From Ochotona curzoniae (taxonomy: Eukaryota; Chordata; Mammalia; Lagomorpha; Ochotonidae), in contig NW_024465369.1 in assembly GCF_017591425.1 (NCBI RefSeq), forward strand, positions 25,109,501 to 25,173,500: a stretch of DNA of 64,000 bases, read 5' to 3'. The notes under the pieces were generated by a model. The model had not been told where the DNA came from. It saw nothing but the letters and a program-made list of their open reading frames with translations, and did no database searches. The position numbers and the translations under genes are program-made. This document shows, piece by piece, positions 1 through 11,112 of the stretch (position 1 is its first letter; the number at the start of each line of letters is the position of its first letter).

Positions 1-1204
1 CAACATTTTATATAAAGGAAGAGGTGGTAAGTAACAGACAGTTGCCCTGGGCTCCTTCAATCAAATTTGTGGAAAATATACATTTCTGATCTTATCAGTT
101 GAGTATCTTCACAACCAACGTATCCAAATTAGCAAACAAAAACCCAGCCAGGAGAATATACTTGTGTAGAGTGAAAGTCTTCTCACTTAAGTGCTTGGGT
201 GATTGCTTGATGGTTTTGGTTCGGGAAAGGCTGATTGATATACAGTTCTTGCAGCCGAAGGACATTTCTGTCCTAATAAGTTCCCTAACAACCATTTTAG
301 GATGAGTGCTTTAGGATACTTTCATGACGGAAACCTCACTGTAAGGCAAATTAAAAATTATAAATACAATTTTGGTGAGATATGATGGTGAGGTGAGCAT
401 TTTAACTTCTTTTTTTTTTTTCAAATGCTAACTTATTCCTAGAGTTTGAACCACCTCTTCGGTATCCAACAGCTGACATTAGCCGTACTTAGTTAGTATC
501 TAATTCAGGACAAGTTCTTTATTATATAAATGAGTAAAAGTGATTATCAAAGATACTACTTCAAAAATTGCTACTCCTTGCCAAAATATATAGGTAGTTG
601 ACAAATGTCGCAATATTATTGGTGGATAATATCTCCCGAAATAGTCACTACAGAGGTAAAGAAAGTTGGCGCTGTTCTATATAGCAAGGAAAACTTTGGG
701 CATGGCAGCAAGCATCAATCTGGCCTATGATACTGGTCACAGCAGGCTATGAAGACAAAGCTACAGGTCATTCTGGACAAGCTCAAACGCCTGCAGATGT
801 CAGGCAGGTGGAGTGTATAAACAAGATGAGCCCCAGGTGCAGGTAAGACATGTGAGCATACACAGGCATGTGTTGGTGTCCATTGTGCACGTGTAGGTGG
901 CACTGCACTGCACTGAGCTGAGGATGAAGTACCTGGCTCTTTAAGCACCTGAGATTTAGTTCTGGTAGAGCTTTCCATTTTGGATCTAATAATATTGTAT
1001 GGTTGATTTTTTCAAGAGAAGGTAGAAATTAGTATTTTCCTATGACAACTCCAATTTTTCCATGGCAGCTCAAAATGTTAAGGCAATGGGCAGACCATAT
1101 CGATGTGCCAGATATCACCTGTGGGCACCAGCTTAGGACAAGGATATATTTGGAAGGAGTTGGGGCATGTAGAAGGGGATCACGTACGGAGAAAACAAAC
1201 TATA
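1..1204. other. Intergenic flank downstream of GCG
   Basis: This stretch lies past the GCG poly(A) site. I recognise no exon, RNA gene or repeat family in it. It is AT-rich apart from a more GC-rich patch around 780-930 with some GT/CA-rich runs. By mammalian synteny DPP4 should lie further to the left, but nothing of it is visible here. Confidence 0.6.
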
Positions 1205-1222
1205 ATAAAGAAGCTTGAAAAC

Positions 1223-1228
1223 TTTATT
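1223..1228 (-). terminator. GCG: Main poly(A) signal of GCG
   Basis: AATAAA on the minus strand, followed by GTTTTCAAGCTTC, which matches the 3' end of known GCG mRNAs. Cleavage is expected about 15-20 bases further, near 1205. Alternative upstream hexamers are at 1557-1552 and 1513-1508. Confidence 0.8.
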
Positions 1229-1475
1229 TAAAATTATCTTTGATATATTGAAAGCTGAGCATTTCTATAGCAAAGGTTTCAAGAAGGATATTCTTTTACC
1301 AGTTTTTCCACTGTGGCTACCAATTTTTCCCTTCTACCAATGTAAAGCAGACACAGCATGATTATAATTTATGTTTACAAATTATATCATAGAAAAATAA
1401 TTTGGATGCTAGCTATAAACAGGTTGAATATGTAATCCAAAGTAAGAAAATAAGAGGATAAAACAGTTTCAGATT

Positions 1476-1846
1476 GATATTGTAGTAATATTTTGAGAAT
1501 GGATTATTTTATTTACTATCTTTTGGCTACCCAGTGCTAAAAGAAAATGTATTTATTGGGATGCAAAGCAATATGGCTTCAGAATTCACCCTTGAATTTA
1601 TAGAACTTAAAAATTCAAACATTCCAAGTGGCTGGCAGGTGCTGTTGTAAAGATGGTCTTGACATTGTAGCAATATTCTAAGAATAGATTATTTCATTTA
1701 CTATCTTTTGGCTACCCAATGCTAAAAGAAAATATATTTATCGGCATGCAAAGCAGTATGGCTTCAGAATACACCTCTTGAATTTATAGAACTTAAAAAT
1801 TCAAACATTCCAAGTGGCTGGCAGGTGCTGTTGCAATAATGGTCTT
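1476..1846 (-). repeat. Tandem duplication inside the GCG 3' UTR (2 x ~185 bp)
   Basis: Copy A is 1476-1660 and copy B is 1661-1846, head to tail with no spacer. I count about 17 substitutions and one single-base indel, roughly 90% identity by eye. The unit starts in mRNA sense at AAGACCAT, about 15 bases after the stop codon. The hexamer at the matching place is AATAAA in copy A (1557-1552) but GATAAA in copy B (1739-1734 region). Confidence 0.95.
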
Positions 1847-1860
1847 GACTAGTGATGGAT

Positions 1861-1867
1861 TCACTTC
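1861..1867 (-). CDS. GCG: GCG exon 6, coding end (Arg-Lys-stop)
   Basis: Acceptor CTCATCTCCAG before 1867. G completes AGG (Arg), followed by AAG (Lys) and TGA at 1863-1861. The precursor thus ends ...TDRK, as in human. Confidence 0.95.
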
Positions 1868-4800
1868 CTGGAGATGAGAAAGAAACGACAAAAATTTAAC
1901 ACAACTACTGTAACTGTAACTGGATGATATCACTAGCTTATACGGAAAATAATTCAGTGATTTATTTTGATAAAATGTGTTTACCAAGCCCTTCATCTGT
2001 AAATATCTCAGTCTTTTAGACTCTTAAGATATTTTCACTTACATATGGCTTTTCTTAAGGTCTTCCAAAGATACACAGTTACATGAATAATTTGTATAAA
2101 GCAATTAAAATCTATCCACCATCAAAATAATAGGTGGAGTGTTTGGTGTTTAACTTTTGCTAGTAGTTTATTAAAGCTCAAATATCATATACACCAGCAA
2201 TTCATCTTTGTGTTGAAGTTTAGCAATTTAATAAGACAGTAATATGTAAATGCAAAATTTCTCGTTTCACTCATATGTGTGCTTCTGGCATCTTGTCTCT
2301 CATAGACACTGAGATATGTTTTTGGGATGAATTAGTAATTGGTTACAAACTCTAATTTAAAAAAAAATAAATAAAATGAGCTCTGGAATGATTTAAACAT
2401 GCAAAATTTTATTATGTGATGGGACAATTAAGCTTCCCCCCCCACACACACGTGAAGAACAACTTATAACAGAAAATGTTTCTATTTATGCAAGTTTTGA
2501 TGGTTTTTATAATGAAGTAGAAAGCAATCACCTGTCAGTGATTTTGGTCTGAAGCAACCAGTTTATAAAGTCCCTTGTGGCCAGACTATCGAGAAGCGCG
2601 TTCATTTCATCTGAGAAAGAGCCATCGGCATGTCTACGGCGTAGCTCTTCAACAATGGTCACTTCTTCCGGAAAACTGAAAAAATGTGGGTTGAAGTTGG
2701 CAGTTATTAGGCGCTTTGTACACATGCACGGGGATTGTTTACTACTGCTAACAAGCAGTAAAGGATCTTATTTATAGAAAGCCTACTATGAAAAACTTCT
2801 ATAGAAACTAAAAAAAAAGTTGCAGAGCTGGGCCAGGCACGGTGGCCTATTGGCTAAAATTCCTTGCCTTGCATGTGCCAGGATCCCATATGGGCACGGT
2901 TCTAATCCCGGTGATTCGGCTTCCCATCCAGCTCCCTGCTTGTGGCCTGGAAAAGCAGCAGAGGACAGCCCAAAACCTTGGGACCCTGCACCCACAGCAT
3001 GTGAGACCCAGAAGAAACTCTAGGCTCCTGACTTCAGATTGGCTCAGCTCTGGCCGTTAAGGCCGCTTGGGGAATGAATCAGCCAAGGGAAGATCATCCT
3101 CTCTGTCTTCCCTCCTCTCTGTATATCTGACTTTGCAATAAAAATAAAATAAATCTTAAAAAAAAAAAAGGTGCAGAGCTGGGAAGGAAAACTAAACCTG
3201 TGTTTTCAATATTCCAGGTTGCTTCAAAGATTTTAAATATTGAAATATGGAATCTATTGTGACAGTTTTTTGGAGCTTCCTTGCAAAAGACAATATTAAG
3301 AAATTAGAGCTTAGTCTAAAATCTACACTAGATTTTCTTTTTGGCTTGATGCCATGGAATTGGGTTTCCCCTTTAAATATTATAAAATGTCCCCCAAGTA
3401 CAAGCAACCACTTTACTGCTGATTTTCTAAGTTTGATTGTGGGAAGCGGTATTTAATACAGTAAAGACACCACTAGGGATGCCCACGTCTCATATTAGTG
3501 TGCTTTGCTTTGAATCCATGCTCTGATCCAGATTCTAGCTTCCGGCTAATGCATATCAGGGAATGACTTTGCTGCTTGAGTTCCTGAAAACCCACACAGT
3601 AGGCCTGGATCGGGCTGCTGGCTCCGGGTGCTAGCCTGAGTCAGCTCTAGTTGATGGGTATTTAGGGACTAATCAAGCAAATGGGAGCTCTTTCAATCTA
3701 CTCGTGTCTCTCAAATAATAAAGTAGTAACACAAGTTTGAGTGTGAATATTGTCAAAATCTGGACAAATTCTATTTTCTTTTTCTCGTAAGGTGTCTTTA
3801 AATCTTGGTTTACTTTAAATCTGATTTAAAAGACCAGGGTGACACATGAATTTTCTGACTCTCATATTTTAAATGTCAATCAAAATAGTCACAAAAAATG
3901 ACATAGCTCAAGGCCTTGTCTGTGTTAAGATCCTAACAAGCAACTAAGCATCTTAGTCTCATTTTCAACTGTGACTCTTTAATACTTATGAAAATGATGA
4001 ATTCTGGAGATATGGTTAATTGTATAGATGTTTCTACATCTACATATGTTGTCATTTTATTAACCCATCATGCTTGGTCCATGTCTTCATTATCACACTT
4101 TATGTAAATATTTGTTAATGCCTAAATATATGTTGATCACATATGTGAATAAAGTTTTAGTTAAACATAGAAATCTTTAAAGTTTTCAGCACCATTAATT
4201 CTATTTCTTTATCTTCAGATTTTCCTGGGATAGTCATGCTTTCAGCTTGTTGTCTCACTGTAGTTTCAAAAGATACCCTGATTTCGATAGGAAGCGAATG
4301 GCTAATTATAGGACAATTATAACGTGGGATAAAAATGCAATCCTATTAGACTCTGTTATTGATACTGGCTACCGAAGATAAAATAAGCTCAACTTCTGCG
4401 TACTGTTCATCCCCAATAGGAGTTATTTCATTACTTTGTAAGACTATACTAGTTGCTTCTGTAATCCAGATTTATACAGAGACAACTATAGTCTTAAATT
4501 TTCTGCATCAAAGAGAAAAATGTCAAATAAGATTGTGCAAACTTACTCTCGCCTTCCTCGGCCTTTCACCAGCCAAGCAATGAATTCCTTGGCAGCCTGG
4601 CCTTCCAGATAGGAACTTACATCACTGGTAAAGGTCCCTTCAGCATGTCTCTCAAACTCATCGTGGCGTTTGGCAATGTTATTCCTGAAAGAAACGTGAA
4701 AGTTAAATTGAAGCTCTGTCTGTGGCAATATGGTTCTCAGCTGTGGCAACTAAGGGCTCAGGATTCTATGAGAAGGGGGTTGGGGTGTTTGGGAGAAGAG

Positions 4801-7800
4801 GGTGATGAGGGGATTTGTCTTGAAGCCACATTAATTATCGGGATTTGAGATTGGTAGAAGGACTTGACAACATTTAAGAAGGAGCTATATAGTTCCCCCT
4901 CCCTTCACAGCCTTCCCATTTCCATCTCTGCCGCTGGTTGTTATAACCGCAATACTTTTTACTTTACTCTCAATAGATAAGAGTTGCCCACATGTTTAGT
5001 GACTCACAGGCAAGGCAGTGTTTGGTTCAGTTAGTACAGGGTCAGAGTCAGTTAACTGATTCAAAGGGAACGCGAAGGACCATCCTGAAATGTGGTCCAA
5101 AGGACGACATGATAATGGATGGAAGAAAACGTGTGATCTGCTAGCAATCGCGGAGTGCGAAGACCCGGAGCCCACACCAGCCTGGGGTGGGTGCAGAGCT
5201 TGGAGGGGATGCACAGACAGCTGCCTGCTTTGCCCCTGGAAGGTCTCATCTTCAATGCACAGCAGGGACTGCTTGAGAGTGAGGGATGCTTTACATTCGC
5301 TTACCAAGTTGTGGCACTCTCATTCTGGAAAATGAGAACAGTTTGCATTTTTGTAAATTAGTGATGTCTCACATTTAACTGATGCCGCCTATAGGTCTTG
5401 ACAGGGATCTTCCCGAGTGTCTGCTGGGACCAAGACAAGCAGCTTACCTGCAGGGGCTCCTTCCACTTAATGGTTAACTTCGGTTAACAGTGGCTTCTTC
5501 TATTGCCTCTGATTACTCCAGCTTTCACCCCTGCTCTCATTTTCCCCTCTCTCTGGACTTGCTTAGATTCAGGCAAATTGAAGTCCTTTATTCTGAGGAT
5601 TACATTCCTCTAACTAGTTTGTATGTATAACTCCCTTCTCCTTGTGGGCCACTCTCCAAAGAAATTGTGAAATTCCACCATCTCTGTGAAACCTGTGTGG
5701 ATAATTTCCTCCAATAGCTTAAATGTAGCAAAAGCCCAACACTCGCACAGAAAATCCAACATTAAAATGTATGCCTTAACGATAGGCGTGCTTTCTTCTT
5801 TGCCGCCTTCTCTCTTGATGCTGTGCGGCTAGGCCTTAATTTTAAATGCATATCTTGGATTTTATTCTACAAGAAAAGGAATGCATCTGTTTTCATTCCT
5901 CACTGTGATCAGCTTGGCTATGGGGCTTTAATGTGATCACAGTCCTGGGTTTGAACTCCACGAGGAAATGTTAAATTTGCTCTACCTTTTAGTCGGCCAT
6001 TAAAGTTCTAACTATCCAGGTCCACAAAAGTCAATTTTCAGTTTTAAGGAAAAATGGATGAGAGTAAATATTACTAAAGCCATAGCTGAAAAAAAAATCA
6101 CTTATGTTTTATGTCACACTGAAGATTGAATAAGGGGTTTGGAGGGGGTAATATGCCAATTCTAATGGTAGCATCCTTAATCTTGAGCACCACCAAAACT
6201 GAAAGACTTATGAACACTACCTGATGAGCATGGTAACTGTCAGGACAGACCTATGCAATGCAGTTGTGTGCAAGTTTTGGATTAGGGTTAGACTCTTGCC
6301 TGTTCCTCTTGGTGTTCATCAACCACTGCACAAAATCCTGAGCGCGCCTGGAGTCCAGGTACTTGCTGTAGTCACTGGTAAAGGTGCCCTGGGAATGGCG
6401 CTTGTCTTCGGTCATCAGATCGGTGTCATCAAGCAGGTTTGTCTGGGGAGCTGAGGATGACCTGTGAAGGCAAGGGGTGCAGTGTGAATCTCCTTCAGAA
6501 GCAGGCTCAATTGAGGAATGTCTTCCCTATAAAATACAGGACCCAGGAAGTAGAAAGAAAGATTCTAGAATGTTGGAGAAACCTGTCTATAGTTTGGAGA
6601 GGTCTGTTTGTCATCAGAATTTCATCATTTAAGGGCAACAGAATATATTCTTGTTCTGAATTCTAGTAACAGATCTCCCAAATGGCATTTTTTTTTTCTG
6701 GAATAGGACTTAAAAAGACTTTTATCAACTGATAAATATACCCATGATTATGCATACAACACAGCAAATCAGAGACTCAAACATTTTAAGAATAATGGGT
6801 AACAAATTATTTGGGTGGAACATTAACTTTCCAAGTACCTTTCCATACATGAGAACTAATTTAAGAACAGAATTCAGCTTGCTAGTTACATGATGGCAAA
6901 TGGTGAAAAAGATTATCATAGTGGCTCAACGACAGGCAAGAAAAAGTCCATCTTCTATACACTGCATAGTCCATATACCAGTAGTCAACAGTTGGTTCAT
7001 GCGATAGATTCGTGGATAAACCATTCTGTGTGGTTAGTACTCAGAAATAAGAGGCTGCTTCTATCTGTCAAGTTAGAAAGATCAAATACTAGGGAGGACA
7101 TTGTGAGGATTAAGTTTACGCTGTTGAAGGGAGTGTGCATGTCCAGTAATTTTCTAGAAATTAAGTTGATATAATAGTCTAAAAGCAATAAGTTCCTTGT
7201 ATCCCTGATGCAATAATTCTACTACTAGATTTTTCAGCTTCTGGAGACAATTAAAATAAAGGGAAAATGTTCGTAGATGTGTCAATTGTAGTCCTTTTTG
7301 TCAGAAAATCTGAGAGTTTCGTTTCTATTATTCAATAGAAAATGAACAGTTAAGTAAATATTGTATATTTATGATATAAAATAGCATGTAACTGTTAACT
7401 ATAATGCATTAAATAGATATTTGTAATGAAATAAGAAAAACACAACAATATGCTGTAAGGAGAAAAAGCCTGATGAATATCCATAGAATCAGTTGAAAGT
7501 TACATAAAATATAGGAAAAGAGTACCTTATTGTTTAAACATGGCAGAATGTTTCCTGGAGAGTAAAATTCTGACTTTTTTTTTACATAGTTTTTGTATTT
7601 TACATAAATGAATATATATAATTTTTACAATTAACAGCAACAGTATTTTTTAAAAGGAGTAAAAAAGAGAAAATAATTGTTCTGAATAATGAAAAGCTAC
7701 CATGCAGAGTGTGTGAGTAATGAATGAATGCATGCAAGCCATCCTTAAAGTTCCAAGAACTATGATTTACAACACATACTCTATACCTGAGGAATGTGCC

Positions 7801-8042
7801 TTGATCACAATGACCTTTTAAATTTGTCACACCGAAGGCTGTGGGAGAGTATTTATTCCAAACTACTGAGTCCCATCCTCAGTCATGGTTTTCAATGTCT
7901 TTATGTCAATTATAGCGCTCTCTGTCAGTCCAATTCTAAAGATGCAATACCTGGTTTTCTCGTCTGTATCTTGAAGAGAGCGTTGCCAGCTGCCATGGAC
8001 CAGCATTATGAGCAATCCGGCCACAAAGTAAATGCTCTTCAT
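1861..8042 (-). CDS. GCG: Proglucagon preproprotein (spliced CDS, 180 aa)
   Basis: Joining 8042-7951, 6461-6300, 4684-4547, 2675-2532 and 1867-1861 gives an open frame of 180 codons plus TGA, the same length as human proglucagon. Order: a signal peptide of about 20 residues starting MKSIYFVAG, a GRPP of about 30 residues, KR, glucagon (29 residues, HSQGTF...WLMNT), KR, a short spacer, KR, GLP-1 (HDEFER leader, then HAEGTF...VKGRG), RR, an intervening peptide starting DFPEEV, RRR, GLP-2 (HADGSF...TKITD), and RK at the end. Glucagon and GLP-1(7-37) read identical to the human peptides as I know them; GLP-2 differs at five positions. Paired basic residues needed by PC2 and PC1/3 are all present, as is the Gly that amidates GLP-1(7-36). 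The precursor is secreted through the regulated pathway; the hormones act on class B receptors for glucose and gut homeostasis. Ala or Ser at position 2 of each hormone is in the place cut by DPP4. Confidence 0.97.
1868..2531 (-). other. GCG: GCG intron 5
   Basis: 664 bp, GT-AG. AT-rich, with a short C-run/CA stretch at 2437-2452. No recognised repeat family. Confidence 0.9.
2532..2675 (-). CDS. GCG: GCG exon 5: intervening peptide 2 and GLP-2
   Basis: Acceptor CACATTTTTTCAG before 2675; 144 nt. It encodes [14 protein letters not shown] then GLP-2 ([15 protein letters not shown]... ending TKITD) and AG of the next Arg codon; donor GTGATT. Compared with human GLP-2 as I know it, residues 12, 13, 16, 19 and 27 read A, L, S, T and L. 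The residue before the RR cleavage pair is Arg where human and rat have Gly. Confidence 0.97.
2676..4546 (-). other. GCG: GCG intron 4
   Basis: 1,871 bp, GT-AG. It contains one C-type SINE (2831-3171); the remainder is AT-rich and I recognise nothing else. Confidence 0.9.
2831..3171 (+). mobile_element. C-type SINE (lagomorph CSINE), full length, in GCG intron 4
   Basis: The 5' head GGCCAGGCACGGTGGCC, a GGATCCCATATGGGC core, a B-box-like GGTTCTAATCC, the CCAGCTCCCTGCTTGTGG arm, and a CTCTCTGTATATCTGACTT tail ending in an A-rich run. It is flanked by a duplicated target site (TGCAGAGCTGGG at 2821-2832 and 3172-3183). Orientation is antisense to GCG. Confidence 0.93.
4547..4684 (-). CDS. GCG: GCG exon 4: GLP-1
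   Basis: Acceptor TTTCTTTCAG before 4684; 138 nt. It encodes [15 protein letters not shown]-1 ([13 protein letters not shown]... AWLVKGRG) and RR, then two bases of an Asp codon. Donor GTAAGT is perfect. Arg before His7 and the GRGRR end allow both the 7-37 and the amidated 7-36 form. Confidence 0.98.
4685..6299 (-). other. GCG: GCG intron 3 (GC-AG)
   Basis: 1,615 bp with a GC donor (6299-6298) and an AG acceptor after a pyrimidine tract. The part at 5060-5260 is unusually GC- and CpG-rich for this region, but I could not place it in a repeat family. A GTTAAC pair lies around 5470-5487. No coding signal beyond chance frames. Confidence 0.85.
6300..6461 (-). CDS. GCG: GCG exon 3: GRPP end and glucagon
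   Basis: Acceptor CTTCACAG before 6461; 162 nt, the same length as the human exon as inferred from the protein. It encodes the rest of GRPP, then EDKR, the 29-residue glucagon ([13 protein letters not shown]... ending WLMNT) and KRN plus two bases of the next Arg codon. The donor after AACAG is GCAAGAG, so intron 3 is GC-AG rather than GT-AG; the reading frame into exon 4 demands this exact junction. Confidence 0.97.
6462..7950 (-). other. GCG: GCG intron 2
   Basis: 1,489 bp, GT-AG, strongly AT-rich. I see no repeat I can name and no other gene. Confidence 0.9.
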
Positions 8043-8051
8043 TTTTACTGC
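7951..8051 (-). CDS. GCG: GCG exon 2: signal peptide and start of GRPP
   Basis: Acceptor ...TTCTAACAG before 8051; nine untranslated bases (GCAGTAAAA) then ATG at 8042-8040 with A at -3. It encodes [19 protein letters not shown], a typical signal peptide, followed by [11 protein letters not shown] and two bases of the next codon. Donor GTATTG. The coding part is 92 nt. Confidence 0.97.
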
Positions 8052-11000
8052 CTGTTAGAACACAGAATGGGGTTGGAATTCAAGCACTCATGCTGACGGA
8101 GCCAGAAATTGAGATCTTATTTGACTGTGCACTTGCTACAAACAAAAATGTAAAACTAGCCTTATCAATTTTATTGATTGCATTTCCTGCTTTATTGCAA
8201 ATTGTGGATTATATTTTCCCCCAGAATTTCTGAAGGCATAAAAAGGATAGAAACTGTACATTCTACCATTCAGCTTTTTCATTATTAGTATTAATGTAGG
8301 ACAGCTCTGTTAATGATCAGAAGGCTCATTTCCAGACTTGAAATTAAAAATGTTCATGATAAACATTTAAAATAACTACTGTGTAATGATATGCTACATA
8401 TGGTTAGCCTGAACAGCACCTTATCCATAATGCCACCCCTTCCACTATCAGTCTGGCTCTCAATTAATAGTCCTTCACTTCCAAGCATTTACATTATACT
8501 GCATTTCAACCATCTTAAAGCAGCCTCAGGCTACAACTTGGCATACCAGCTGTCGGTTCAGATGTATTATTCATTTATATTTTAAATAGTGTAACTTGGT
8601 CTAGACTTTGTAATTATAAAGCGGCCAACAGATTTGAGGTATTTTAGGGTGCTTTGACCTGTTCTAAATTAAAGGGAAAAATCATTTTAAAGACAAGCAA
8701 TTTGCAACAAGAACTAATGTTTCTGGCAACTTGGAACAATCACAGCTAAGAAACTAAGAGATGACTATCATAAAGGAATTAGTGCTTGCTTCTGAAATCT
8801 TGGAAATGCCCAAGTTGTTCTTTATTTGGACTTAGTCCAGGGCATGTCATTCTTTGTTGGTGAAACCATAGACTTACTTGTGGGATACACTTGATTTCTT
8901 GCCCTCTTACCACCAGCAGATGTCCCACAAAGCCATAGGATGCCAAGAATGTGATGATGCAGTGTAGATGGGCAAGAGACCACCATGAGAACTGGGTAGA
9001 ACGCCCCCACAGAGAAAACTCCTTTATTTCTGAATGGAAAACTCAAGTCCTGTTTGTCTTGGACTTCTCTGCTACTATGAAATCCAACTGTGTTTCTTTC
9101 AAGAAGCGGGGATTTCAATTTAAGTTTGTACTTATCCATAAATAATTTGAATGAGTATTTTTAGCAAAAGACATTTGGTTTGGAATACACATTTTACAAA
9201 TATTATCATTTTAAACTATCAATCTTTTCTTTAACATCTGAGCTATATTTACTATCCTTCTCTGGCACTGAACCATGAAGACTGTAATACCTGCAGTAGT
9301 AACTATATTCTTTGAAATACTAGACCTTTGTAAAGTACATGATCAACTAGACAGAGAAAAATAATACATCTATGCTCGCTCATTCCTTCATTAATATTAA
9401 ATGGGCAAATTGGTATTGTGCTATGTTTCAGTTTTATAAGTTGGGAAACTTTTTGGAGGCTTTGCCAATGTTTATAGGTGCTGTTTCCTGATTCTAAATC
9501 AGTCATAAGACGTTTGTTTTCAGAAAGATTTGTAAATTAAAGAGAGCAGTTTTTTATAGGATTGTGTCACTGTTGCAAAGTGTCTTGTATAAGACTGTCA
9601 ACTTAGTGGTGAAATTCCTTCCAGACAAAACCCCTGGAGATTTTGTAATATCTTCCATCATGTTCCATGGAAGCAAATTTTAACTGCCATTGTGGATGCT
9701 GACGGACTATAAAACAATCACAAAGAGAAATTGTGAGCTCCTTCACAACCAATCAAATGAGTTCTATGGAAATAATGGATTGACTTAAACTCGTTTGTTT
9801 GTTTTTGAGTCTATGGAATTGTGAAACATGATCATATTAACCCATTCTTTGAATTCTATTGTTATAGAAGCAAAATAGTCATGTCATTTTAGTATCAAAA
9901 TATTATTCAATAAGTAAAGGATTTCCAATTACTTCCATATCCCCACTGTGTAGCCTAAGGAGAGCCTGGAAGTTTATAAGAAATCACAAGCATCTATTCC
10001 AATTTAAGTGGAAGATAGAGTAACGACAGATTTTCTGAGCAGAAAGTCCTGTAAGGATTGATCTCAGACCTAGGAAAGAAGATATTTACATTATATCTCT
10101 AAGTACATTGCATTGTAGAACACATACGTGTTTTTAAAACTGATTAGCTCTTTTCATAAGACCTTATCATGTGTGGAAAAATCATTTACTCCATTGGGAA
10201 TCTTTGTAAATTTACTCTCAATCTTTAAGAGCTTAAATACATGATTAGTTCAAATCATTTCTAAAAATGATTTGAAAGAAATTCATGAATATCAAAATCA
10301 GTTTTTACGTCAAGTTTATTTTTTGAATTACATTTTCTGTGAACTTTGTAAAGTACCCTCATGGATAACATCTAATTTTTTTTTAAAAAAAGAAATATAC
10401 TGAAAGTTTCCCCCAGTGTATAGCCATTTTAGCTTTTATTTACTATACAGATTTGGTACATAACAGAGAATTATTAATCATTGGTTTTACTCAGTTCTAT
10501 GAAAGAAATCCGCAAAACTAGATGATATTTCTTCTTTGCTCCAACTACGCTATGTCTTGTTTGCCAGGAACTGATCTCATGGACTTTGATTTTTCCATAG
10601 ACTTATCACGGGTTTGAATTTTTGAAAGAGAGATATTGAATGTACTCTCCTGGAAAACCAGAGGTTTAATTGGTAAAGAGCAATTTTGTGTTACAGCCTG
10701 TCTAATGGACACATTTCTGCTGAATTTAAAAGACGCCTTCTGTTCAAAGTGGTATATACATCTATCAAATCCAAAGAAAAGAGATTTGTTTGTTAAAATG
10801 CTGCAACTTATTTTAGAATGCAGTTTTCATAACAATTAAGTCTGATAACAAGTTCATAAATTCCAATCTTTGTTTTCAATCCCATATCTTTGCATTGAAC
10901 TATCTCTCCTACTCATCTTTGTGACTTGACTGTGGCAAAGTAAATGTAAATACATTTGATATTTTTATCATCTCAGTTGTGTCCCATCTATTATTAATAA

Positions 11001-11112
11001 TGAAGTATAAGATGAAAAAACATTTTAATTCATAATATTTGCTTCATGAAAGATTCTAAACTGTCTGCAAAGCAGGATGTACAGTTTTAGGATCATCCAA
11101 TGTTAGTCTTAC
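8052..11112 (-). other. GCG: GCG intron 1
   Basis: About 3.06 kb, GT-AG, AT-rich. No SINE of the C type and no recognised LINE fragment, which makes it notably repeat-poor compared with the intergenic region. Confidence 0.85.

Larger units (their letters stand above)
1205..1860 (-). other. GCG: GCG 3' UTR
   Basis: About 655 nt from the stop codon to the estimated poly(A) site. Stretches match the known mammalian GCG 3' UTR (CCTGCCAGCCACTTGGAATG after the stop, and TCAAAGATA...AAGCTTC near the end). The first half contains a tandem duplication (1476-1846). Several AATAAA hexamers occur before the last one at 1228-1223. Confidence 0.88.

Noticed and set aside
1476..1846. 3' UTR duplication as an assembly error
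   Set aside because: The two copies differ at about 17 positions plus an indel, which a collapsed or repeated read error would not produce.
2528..2725. Single-exon reading of GLP-2 with its own ATG
   Set aside because: The ATG lies in intron 4 upstream of a good acceptor; the peptide belongs to exon 5 of GCG.
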